The notes under the pieces are model-generated. The model had not been told where the DNA came from. It searched no databases and saw only the letters and a program-made list of their open reading frames with translations. From contig NC_134419.1 in the NCBI RefSeq assembly GCF_030867145.1, positions 72,473,403 through 72,537,402 of the forward strand: DNA of 64,000 bases, read 5' to 3'. The position numbers and the translations under genes were made by a program. This DNA comes from Opisthocomus hoazin (Eukaryota > Chordata > Aves > Opisthocomiformes > Opisthocomidae). Positions 48,047 through 60,000 of this stretch are shown in pieces (position 1 is the stretch's first letter; each line of letters opens with the position of its first letter).

Positions 48047-51000
48047 GTAGCGCGGGGAGGGGGAGCAGTGCGCAGGCGCCCGCCCTGGCTCCTCCTGAGG
48101 GAGATGCCGGGGGGCCGCCGGTGCGGGGGGCGGAGGGGGCCCTCCTCGGCGAGCAGGGGCCACGAACGCAGTGGAGGGGGAGGCCGCCGGCGTGGGTGCC
48201 CCTTCCCGCAGCCCCCTCGCAGCTCCCCGGCCCGGGCTCTGGGCTCCCCTCAGGCGAGGCGGGTGCTGCCCGCCCCAAGGGTTTTGGAGACCCGACGGGT
48301 TGACGCGGGGAGCTCGGCGTCGCTGTGACTGAAATGAAGCTTAAATAATTTCCCGCTGACTCGGGCAGGGTTTTGTGTTTGGCACCGGTGGCCCTTTGAC
48401 GCTGGGTCAGATATGTTTCCACAGCAGCAGGGCCTTGTTGTCCTGCACTGGGTGCTGGTCTTGGCACCAAACCAAAGTGTGTTGCCTTGGGAGGGCCCGG
48501 ATGGGTGTCCCCAGTAAAAGAGCTGCTCAGCACAGGGTGGGTGCTATTTGCCCTGCAGCGGTTCCTGAAAAGCAAATGGGTCTCAGTGGAAGGGTCAAGA
48601 ATCAGAGCAATTTTAACCTATTCCCAGTTGGCAAAGTATTGCAGACAGTAGTCCGAATGAGACATCTATAAGTGGTGACACTGGAACTGCCAACACTACA
48701 ATAGCGAGCAACGCTTGGAAAAAAAAATATAATTTCTTTTATGTTCTTTGATGTGAAAATGGCTGTGGAAATGAAACATTCCATCACATCTTACACCATT
48801 TCCCATCTCCCAAGTGTTTTGCCATCAGCAGTGGAAGGGACGAGAACTGGTAACACCCATTCTTGCTTTGCTTGGTGTTTGGCGTGTTCCTCTTCTGTGT
48901 AGCTATAGGTGGTTCCTAGCTTTCCCGTTTGGTAAATCGTGGTTTGGTGACCAACTCTGACACCAGACTGATACTAGTGAAGCAGTATATAGGACACCTC
49001 AGGTAGCAACTTAGTCCCTTTTTTAGAGTAACATCACTGTTTATTAAATACGGACAGAGCCACAAATATATTCTCGTAGTTGGATGATGACAGTTCAACA
49101 GGCCCATTAAAGACCATGTTGGAGGAAGAAAAAGAACTCCGCCTGTGCAAAGTCTAGGTTTTCACCTTTTCACCTTCACTCATCCCAGATTTCCTGTGGA
49201 GAAGTGACCGCTAGCTAGGTCAGTTGTCTTGTGTTCTGTTACTAGGTGCGGCACACCCACAACTCCTTAAAATTGTGCCGGCCTTGTTAACTCCTTTCTG
49301 TCCAGCTGAAAAAACACTTCAAATCAGGAGAGTTTTGTCATGATGATAAATAACGTTACACCAAGTAGGTTCTGTAAGAGAGCAATCTACAAAAGGAGTG
49401 GTTATCATTGTTATTGAGGAGCTTGCTGACAAGCTTCTCTTCCTTCCACATTAAATCTGCAGCTATGAAGATCTTTAATATCGCAGTGGTTGAGTGTTGA
49501 GACACATGAGCCACTGTACATACATATTTGATGAAGCAACCTTGAAACATTATTAGATATCTGGGACATTAAGTATTTCCTATAAGGAAGAAATATATTC
49601 TGAAAATACTTCTTAGTTTTCCCTGTCTGCAGCACATTGTTAGGGAAAAGTTATATATTATATTAAAGCTTAATAACTACTTGTTAATAAATAAGTGAAA
49701 GCATGCTATGGGAATTTTAATATAACATTAGATCTAGTAGAATGCTGTATGGATTTCTAAGAGTTTTTCTTGTCCAGCATCTTTCTTCTCTCCTTATGAG
49801 AGAGGAGACGTGTATTTTTTTCAAGATCATATCCACAGACAAAATCATTATTTTATAGCAGCTCACTGCACAGGGGAGGTGGAGGCTATGTGAATTCTAG
49901 TAGAAATGAGTTTCTTGAGTAGCACGATGACTGTTTTTGTTATTCAGTTTACAGCCAAGTAAGCTTTGGACAAATACCTATTTTATAGGAGGGTTAAGAA
50001 GATCTTGATACTCATCACTAACTATGCCAAGTAAAACACATGTTCATCTAACCTGGATGTGTCTTTGGACTTCTGTGCTTTGGTATGAGTTGGATCTGTT
50101 CCCTGGAATCTCATTCTTGAGCAGATAATGTAGAAGTAAATGTGCAGAATTATTTTGAACACTGAACATACAAATGGATTTGCTCAGTGGTGGATTTGAT
50201 TGAAATATATTTTATGGAATAAAAACCTTTGCATAGAAACTGACTTTTAATGAAGTTCTCTCTCTTTTATTTAAGGCTAACTACTTTTCTAAATTTTCAA
50301 AAGCTCCAGTAATATGCAAATTAGTTGGAAGAAAAGTTCTTGATGGAGTTGGTCAGCCAACATTAGAAGTGGAAATATACTGTACAGTTAAAAACTATGA
50401 GAAGGTATGAGCTACTTCTTCCTGTTTTATTTATTTTATTTAGGACCATATCAGAGAGAGGTACTATTCTGCTCGCATCCCAAGGAACATTTTATTTTCC
50501 ATCTTTAATGAAAGGATATGAATCCCTGTTACTCAACAGTTGAGTGTTGTAACTTAGAAGAAAAACTGTCATGAAAAGTTAGACAGTGGCAGCAGCTATA
50601 AAAGCTTTATGTCCCGTGAATTAGACAATACTTATCTTTATTCTGTGAGTACAATGTGACAGTGCATCTTTGTAGATTAAATTTTTGTCTGTCTTAATGA
50701 TCATGTAGCTTTTCCTTACACCTGATATCTAGCCCTGGGAGTTCATTTTCGGTTTACACTTCTCTTTTTTTTTTTTATTTTCAGATCCTTATATTTCTAT
50801 TTATATGACAGTGTTTCAGAAAAGTATAGTACAGGTGAACAACGCGGTATAGGTGCAGGCACTTTTTTACACTGAGCTAACAGGCTGATGTGGGTGATAG
50901 TTAAGTTGAACATATCCATCTAGCACCTGCAATTCAAAATTGATGGTGCATTGCCATCTCTCCCCCAACCTGAAATATTCAAGATACTGTCTTTGCAACT

Positions 51001-54000
51001 CTAGCTATTGTGGATTAATTATTTCTACTTTTCCTTAGTTAAACCATGGTTCACTTCATTTTTAAATAGAATTTCATAGATGTTCACAGTATGTGAAGTG
51101 AATACTATTAATGCAGGCAGCTCTGTGATATTTGTAAATGATGTCTTCATTAAGTGAATTTTCTTAAGTATTGTTTATTCTTCAGCAGTACAGAATGATA
51201 AGTTTCAATTACCTAAGTAAGACAGAATGTAACTGATCATGAGGGATGACATTGAGCATGAGTGCTGATGAATCATGGTACAACAGGCTACCAACAGCTG
51301 CAATAAAAGATATCCTAATGACTGTATGGTCTTTAAAATAACTCTATTCTATTCTGATAACAAAATATGTATGTAAAGCAGATCTGTCAGGAGTTTTTTG
51401 CCTAAGTAGTTATAGTTTAGGTCAAGAAACTTGAATAACATCTGTGATTACCAAAGTATAAGAGACTAGGAAGAAGGTGCTGGATGGAAAAAGGGTAAGT
51501 GGAACAAACAGTAGATTTGGAGATAGGTACTTGTAGAGTGGGTAAGAACATATACTTCTTAGCCTGTCAAATGACATTTCCAAGTTAGAAATTAAATAGA
51601 ATTTTAAGTTTTTTTACATTTTTTTTCAGAGGATATGTTCCACTGTAATGGCTTCCCATTCTCAAATACTTGAAAATTCTTTACCTGAAACAACTGAAGC
51701 TGATGAGAGAGAAAGAAATGACTCTGTTAACACTGCTGTGGAATGGGTCAATGAATCACTGAACATAATGTTAAGAGACTTGAAACCTACTGACCAGTGT
51801 AAAGTTGATAAGATGCTTGGGTAGGTCTTGCATATTATGCAAATTATTGTATACAATGCAATACAAAATATACACTGTTAATTTATATTTTAAATGAAAA
51901 ACACAGAATAGTCAATGTTTTCTACTGTTTTTTAGTATATATTTTAGGATGTGATGTCTGTCTCAAATACATTGCAATGTATTATTTCCTGCTTTTTTCA
52001 TAATTACGAGATTAAAATCATGCTGTTCTTTACATGGTTTCATACCTGGGATACAAAAATAAGGATCTCTCAGAAAAAATCCTGAACACATCCATGTGTC
52101 AAAGGCTCCATTGAAGAAACTCATTCAGTGCCATTTTAATTCGGTGGGGATGTTTCTATTCAGACTGCGACTCCACTTCTGTTCATTGCACGGCAGAACA
52201 AAAGTGGTATGAAAGGCCTGTGTGTGTGTCTTCTGCATTGAGCTAATCCACAGAAAACATGCATATACGTACAGTTTTCAGGTTCTGGTGGAGTCTTCTT
52301 TCTGAGCAGGCTACTCCAAAAGGCTTCTTACTCGGTGCAATTAGTTTCTTTGGAAACATAGTTTCTTCAGTAAACATACAAATATTTCTTCTTGGGAGCA
52401 TCCCAAACTAAAGAAGAATGGCCATATTTTTCCATTCAAAGAAATACATCTGTTTTTTGTAAGAAAAAGAGACATAATGTAAAAGCATCACGGATGTACC
52501 TGAATGTATTTTTACGGTAACCTTAGACGAGCTACCTGGCAACATTATGGCTTTCTTCACCCTGTAGGCAGTGATATGGCCTGTTATCCTCTTCTGTAGT
52601 TGGAAGTGTTCCTTTCAGCTGCAGCACTGAGGGGAGTGATACTTCGTGGTAGGGCTAGCGGTTGGGCTGCCGCACTTAACACGGGCTGTAGCAGACCAAC
52701 CTAGTTTCCTTCCGTGTGGATCAGCTTTGAGGGTACCTTGCTGAAGGGAATAAGGACTCAGCTGGAAAGAAATTCTTACAGCTGAAGTGAGTCAAAATAA
52801 GATTTAAATGCATTGTTTTCTCTACTTACGTACTCGGTTTGCCTGAATTGGGTGACTGTGCCCCATGTATGCAGTTTCCGCTTCGTGCATGTAGTTGAAA
52901 TTCAGCCACTTCTGAGCTTGCAGCCACTTAGATTACCAATGAGTGACTGACCTATTAGATTAGCAACCTAGGGCAAGCTGCTGTATGTCATGAAGCTATG
53001 ACAGGATCCGTTACTACCCATGCAAAGCAAATACATCCTTCACACTAAGATTGTCTGCACAGAGTTCACTTTCAAACCAGTGTGATTGGAAAAGCATGTT
53101 TTAAGGTTTATAATACTTGTCTTTCTTTTTGTTTAACCAACGCTGCAGATGACTACCAAAAAATAATGTGATTTATTGACTTCTTTAGCTTCACATAGTG
53201 AGTCTATGGCAGAAGCTCAAATAGATGCCCTTAATCCACCTCTTAGCATGTTCTTTACCCTGTATCTGGTGTCTGCTTGTCACATTTCTAACAATATTTT
53301 GAGCCAGTAATCTTTCTGCCTTGTCGTTCAGCGAATACTTCACAAAAAAGGTAGAAGAAAAAAAAGAAATTCAAAAGCAAGAAGAAAAAGAAGAAGCAGA
53401 AGCCACTCTTGCCCTTCCTTCATGCACTCCATCAGCAACAGCACTACCCGGAAAAAAAAAGGCAGCAAAACCAGGTTTTGGTTTATTTGATTTTAATATT
53501 TTAATAATTTTAAATAGATATTGATAAAGGTGTTAAAATACTTTCTGAATTATTCCGTGGACACAGAATAATTCAGAACACATGACAATGTCTCATGTTC
53601 AAAGGGTTGGGTTACTCTCTCCTAAATAATCTTTCTGATCACAGCAGTTTCTACTGCAGAAATGAGAGAGGGGAAAATACAGAGTTTTCTCATCATTCAC
53701 ATGCATTGGTTGAACAAAGTTTCTGCCTTTGTTTTACAGTTGGCTTAGACAGGAGCTTATTACTCTTCAGAGTGAGGAATAAGAATGGAGGAGGATGCAA
53801 ATGAAGAATAAAAATGAAAATGATAAGGAAAGAAAAGAGGATCACAGAACTGAACAGGAAAATGGAAATAGAATTAAGATAGATGTTGAAAAGAATGGAA
53901 AGAGGGAGGAAGGGAAGTTTCTTTCTAACACTGAGAAAAGGAGGAAATAAACTGAAAAGCAAAAGAGAAAGGAAGGGGATGACATGGGAATGGTGGGCAG

Positions 54001-57000
54001 TAGAGAGTAAAAAGAGGTAAGCAAACAATGCTACTAAAGAGAAAATGGTGTGAAAGTGGAGAAACAGGATAAGTATACATGGCCCAAACAAACAAACAAA
54101 AAAAACCAAAGGAAAAAAGCCCCTTATGTTACCTCCATATATGCATTACCCTCAGAAGAAAAAAGTTTGTTATAATTTATTGGAAGGGCAGAAAATTTTG
54201 GCAAATTATTATTTCTTATCAGTTTAGTTTCAACTGTCATATAGTATCAGTAAAACCTCCAAATTAATATGTTAGATGTATGCGCAGTAAATTCACCTTT
54301 GACCTGAAATGTAACATCTGCAGTTGTCAGATCCATCCAGATATCGTCATGATGTATATTATACTTTTAGTCAAGGTTCTGCTGATACTTATATTACTTG
54401 TTTTCGCTAATTGTGTTTTCTTTATATTTGATTGTGACATTGACTGTAAAATTATTGTTAGAATCAACACCTGACTATTAGGAGCCAATGATTATAAAGC
54501 TACTTCTTGTTACAGGAGACCACTAACTGATGGTGAGTTCCAGTAGCAGGTGCTTTCAGAGGCAGCATCTATGTTGTAATTTATGCAGGTTACAAAGTAG
54601 CGTAGCGTAAAGGATTTCTGCGAAACACTGCAGTTTGTCAGAGTTGCTCAGTACTTGATTACTAGTGTCTATGTGTGTAGCCCTTCATCCTCGGTGTAAG
54701 AGGCATAGAATCTGTGTATAGTATGCAAACGATGTAGAATCTAATCTGTATATCCAATTAAGGTGCTGTTAAGACCATTTTATCACAAAATTTCAGTTGT
54801 ATCCTCTGGTATTTATATTTTATTAAAATAAAAACTGGTACTCCTCTGTTAGGAACCAAAGTAGTTGTTCAAATTTACAACAAAGTACCCAATGTGTATG
54901 ATTCTTGAGAATCTGACCGCTTATTTTGGTTTCACGTTGGTGCTTACTGTACGTGTTCATGTAAGCACTGTAGGCAATAAATATAACAGTGGGAACTGCT
55001 GGATTTCAAGCATTTTGACAAAAGTACTCTGCTGTATCTGAAAGAGAAATACGTTCTGTTGAAAATTTAACAAGACTGTGCATGTGGAATATTTAAAAGA
55101 CCTGTTTTCTCATTGGAAAATCCAACTGTGATAGGCCTAAATTATTTTCACAGTCATTATTAGAAGAAACCAAGTATGTGTACTCCCAATCAGGTCATAA
55201 TGTCATCTTCCAAGTTGCTTATGCAAAAGCTGAGCATATAAGGATGATAACGAATACTGAAATCGTGTTTATGAAAGGAACCTGAAAAATTCTATAATGT
55301 TACTGGATATAAACATACATAAATAAAAATACACATTTCAGTGGCTGAAAGATATCCAAAAGAAATGGATTTCAAATACATTTGACGCCAGAGTGAGGAC
55401 AGATACTTTGCTCACTTGTAAGGTCATTTCATATAGAACAACTGACAGGATTAGGTTTAAAAAAAAGAACAGATTCTTTCGTAATACATTGAGTACATAC
55501 TGAAATGACAATATCATAAGCAGATGTTTTAAACCAAGAAAATATTTAGCTGCTACTCTCTGTCTCCTAGGAAGGAAGGTGGCAGTTGCAGAGAGAACAA
55601 TCCCGCCTGCAGAACCTGTTGAATCTGTGGTTTGTGGCAGCTTGGCCGTTGGGGGAACATCACTTGCTATAGCTAAGGCTGGTGCCACCATTAGCCGTGT
55701 GCCGTTGTACTTACATATTGCACTGCTGAAACATGATCAGGTATGTGTGACTTTTGTAACGTCATTTATTTTATCCCAGTTGTCAAAATTATTCTTGAAT
55801 TCTGAAGCCAGTAGTCCCTCTTGACAATGGTCGTAAATATACCTCACAGAATATACACTTAAGACCATTGCCTGTAGCATTCTTTGAACCATGTGCCAAA
55901 AGTAAAATATATAAGAAATTATTGTGATTTGTAACTTTTTTATTTTCCCATGGTACTCCCAATTACAGGATTCACCTAAAGAAATGACTCTTCCTCTCCC
56001 CATGGTTACTCTGTTGAACTGTGAAAAAATTTCACCTGCAAAACTGAAACTAGTGAAAGAAGTTATGCTTATACCACCAGTTCAGTTATCACTCAAACAG
56101 GTATTGTTTCACTTTTATCTTTATAAATGTATTCTGTAGACTTCATATAAACTATATGTGTACATAAGTATGTAGATCTTTTCAATATAGTCCTTACAAA
56201 CTGTGTTCTTCATTTTGTGTGTGCTTGCAAGGCCAAAATTTAACAAATGTTAGTGCAGAATTGTAAGACAAAGAACAAAATAGATGAAGATTTAAAAGAA
56301 GACACATGAAGATTTCAAGTTAAAAATGTATGTGTTAGTATAGAGGAACAATATCAGTGCATTGAAGAAGATGTAGGGGAATTGTGTTACACAACAATAA
56401 GATTTTAATTTTGTTTAGAATGTGATTTTGTATTAGTAGATTATAAGTGGATCAGTTGATTGACAGAGCATACAAAACCACAAAACTCGTAACAATTTCA
56501 CATGAAAGCATAAAATATTTTGGAATAAATTGCTTTAAAAATGAAATTGTGAAGATAGAATGGAATACAAAGCAGAAAAAAATCTATTCAAGGGGCAAGA
56601 AGGATGGATGAGACAGACTGGATCGACCCTCTCTTTTTGTTTAGCCATGTGTTGCATTAAAGAATGTATCTGCACAAGATGCCTGCATTAAGGCTGTGAT
56701 TTCTACTTTGTGTGCTGGTGACCTGAACAAATAGCTGAACTCCATGCTCTGTCTTTTTCCTTTTCCTTTAACTTTTTTAGAATTGTCACCAAGAGCTCTT
56801 AGTAAGGTTGCTAATTCTGTACCTTCCAGAGACATAATGCCTCCTAGTGCTCACGGGAGAGGGGCAAGCTGTTTGCTGCTGTGCAAAAAATGTAGACATT
56901 CGTCCTGTGTTGATGTGTTGTCAGCTGTGACTGGCTTCTGCCCCCTTCAGTACTCCTCTGCTGGCACGGTTTAAGAAAATCTGAAATGTGATTTACACAG

Positions 57001-60000
57001 TTAGCATTAAATTTTACTAACTCAGTTGTTAAGGAGAAAAAGTCTTGCGTTAAGAGCAATGGATTCGTTTAGTTGGAGAGTTCCTCCATTCCCCGATGTT
57101 TAAAATGAAGGCAGTGATTTTTTTCCCTGCTTCTTGGAAATGTTCTAAAGGTAAATACATTCAGTTTTGTCAGAGTTTCCAGTTAGGAAGTCATATATAG
57201 AGTCACAATTGTCAACAGTGATTATCATCATCAGACTATTTTCAGCAGCGCAATCAAATATTCCTGTTCGTTCCACTGCTACGAACCCTTTATCACTGGA
57301 CACTTCACTGTGTTTTGTGGGTGGGGGGATTGTGTTAACAAAGTATGTAGTAGTTTTTTTTTAAAAAGACTTTATATTAAGATCTGCGTTTGGAGTAAGT
57401 GCTCTCTCTCTTGTCTGATTAAAGCTGCTAAAGTGAAATAATTTATCTTTCTTTTGAAGACTACTGTTGTTTAATTTCAGGGCATAGAAAGAGTTCAGGA
57501 TATTCAGAAAGAAGTGATGAGACTGTTGGAGCCTCGAGGCAAAGCGGTACAATAAAAACGCGTAATAATTATGTGATGTACTTCATTTGGTCTTTCTACT
57601 ACTGTTGTCTTTTTAAGCTTCAGCATGGAACATTTAGCCTGTTGTCAGGCTTAGTGTTGCGGCACAGAACAGAAGATGTGTTTCTCTGATAGATGAATAA
57701 AACATTGGCCATTTGGTGATACTAAGTTAAAGAAGACCGAATAAAACATTGTTCTAAGCATAGCAAGACTTTCCATTTATCTGAAGAAGTATACTGGGAG
57801 TGAATGGCATCACAGTGAATATACAATACATGGTTCTGATCTTGCTAAGTCTCACACGCACACAACATGTATTATTCAAGGCACTATTACTGTAGTAGTA
57901 CATCAGTCTCATATGCACATATGCTTTTGCAAAGTGTTGGGTTTCTCCAAGTACAGAGTCTAGATTCTCATTTCTGCGATCCCCTGTATTTTTGATCAGC
58001 TAGGTGAGAATCTTCTGAAAAACAAATGATGGTTGGGGTGATGCCCACATAGAAATAAATATTTGAAATGAATTACCACCACAAAATAAAACTGGATAGT
58101 TGCTGATAGTATTCAAGACAAAACAGAAGCTATTTCCAAGCTTAAATATTTGCAATCTCTTTAGACCAAAATTTAGTCAACTTTTTTTTTTTTTTTTTAA
58201 TGCTGAGGGATGTCTGTCATTTTTGGGCTTTTCCATGAAACTAATTTCTTTCTTCTTTCACTCCCAACAGCCTAGCCCTCAACTTGCAGACAGTAAGAAA
58301 GGCAAAGCACAAAATACAGGGAAGAAAGATCTGGTAAGAAAAGAGATTTTCATTTTAAGCCTTCAGCAAGGTATTAACAACAGCAGGGAATCAAAATGTT
58401 CTTAAAAAATGAAACATTAATCTACATTACCATTTTGGAAAGGTCAAGGCAGGACTTTTAAGTACTCCAAATGCTCGTATTTTGCATAATAATTTGGATT
58501 CTTCTGACTATACCTTCCTTTCCTGTGGAACGATAACAGAAAGTGGAAAATCTTCTGGAACCTGGTCATTTTTCTCATATAGAAATCCTGGTAGATTATC
58601 CAGATGAGCATTTTGCAGGCCTGTAGCACCAGCAGAGAACATGCCCTTTTGATCATGTAGGCCATAAAGTGCTACCTGTAAGACTTGCATACTGTGCTGT
58701 TTCCTAACTCTGGGAGCATAACTCCCCTCTTCATCATGCTGCATGAAGTTCCCAGTTCCTGTCTGAGGTTACAAATAATGGCAGGTACGAACCAGAAGCT
58801 AAAGGGCAGCACTCACAGTAGTGCGCAGGACATTATTTTGTATGACTCAAATGATCTTTTGGTTTTTTTCCAGTTCAAAACCTGCAGTTTATAGATGAGT
58901 TTTCCAAATAGTGGGATGGAAATTCCATGCTGGTTTTGCTCTCCATTCTGAGACAATTAAAATATTATCAGATGAGAATTGTTCTGTTGTGGAGTATACA
59001 AAAGAGAGGATGAACAAAAGTTTTCTTATTTTTTTTCTTGCTTAAATAACACAAAATTCATCATCATTAAGCAGCTGGCCAATGTTCTTCTGGTGGGTGA
59101 TTTCCATATTTTTATCACAATATGTACTGCAGTCACAAGTTAAAATAATTCCTTAAGATATGCACAAGGAAAGAATGCATTAGATTCTCTGAAAAAATTC
59201 CATTTGTTTCTATAGGAGAAAACTAAGGGAGATAGTAGCGAGACTGGATTTTAAACTGATAAAAGCACCATGTTAGTTTGAACTTTTGGGGGGGGGGGGA
59301 AGGAAAAATTGCAAAGTAAGCAGTGAAGAAGAACTTGTTTAGGTTATAGAAATAAAGACTAGACAGAAAAAAAATGTTTTTATGAAGATAAACAATGCTT
59401 TTTAGAGAATGTAACAAGGCACAACATATGGGTGCCTTGAAAATCACATGAAAATGCAGACTTGACCTCTGTCTCACCTTAAAGGCAGGAAGACTGCAGC
59501 ATTTCTTGCTGTCTGCTGCTGCAGCTGCTGTCTAATGCTCCGAAAGCAACAAGTCACATAGATTGTCTCTCCGTGCAGATTGCTACGAAATAATCTTGTA
59601 ACAATTTGACCTGCATTTTCTTCCTAATTTTTAATGTGAAGGAATATTCATATCTCCTCTGTAGCTAGGCCTTCGTTCTGTCCACTGTAGTTAGTTCTCC
59701 AACTCTTGTCAAAGCCAATGCCTTCCAATTGACTTCTTCAGTCTAACTCAGGATTATATCCTGCTGCTTTCTGGGCAACTTAATGTCACTCTTTGTAAAC
59801 CAAAATTCACAGACTTTAAAGCTGAAAATCAGTGTTTGAACAACCTACACAAAACCTGATAACAGAAGGACACATGAAATATTCGCTTGATGCAACTCTG
59901 CTGGTGGCTTGTGTCCAGGAACAGTGTTCCTGAGGCAGACAACCCCATGGAGCTGTGCTAGAGGTCTTTCCTCTCTATGAAATGTGTTCCTTCTAGAAGT

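Larger units (their letters stand above)
47530..48320. promoter_or_regulatory. ENO4: ENO4 CpG-island promoter
   Basis: A GC-rich, CpG-dense block spans the ENO4 start and exon 1. It contains a G-run tandem repeat, the TCTCGCGAGA palindrome and an X-box-like site, all within 210 bp upstream of the start codon. No TATA box is seen. In mammals a long HSPA12A isoform starts close to ENO4 on the other strand, so the island could be bidirectional. I could not identify a minus-strand exon here. Confidence 0.85.

Noticed and set aside
47416..48303. 295-codon plus-strand frame over ENO4 exon 1
   Set aside because: It is in a different frame from ENO4, reads the CAG tract as polyalanine and the G runs as polyglycine, and does not match the family.
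48000..48575. 191-codon minus-strand frame overlapping ENO4 exon 1
   Set aside because: Shadow of GC-rich sequence with no splice context or recognisable domain. It could not be tied to a long HSPA12A isoform.
53693..54109. 138-codon minus-strand frame rich in Phe, Leu and Ser
   Set aside because: It is the complement of a purine-rich intronic tract, and the lack of stops follows from composition.
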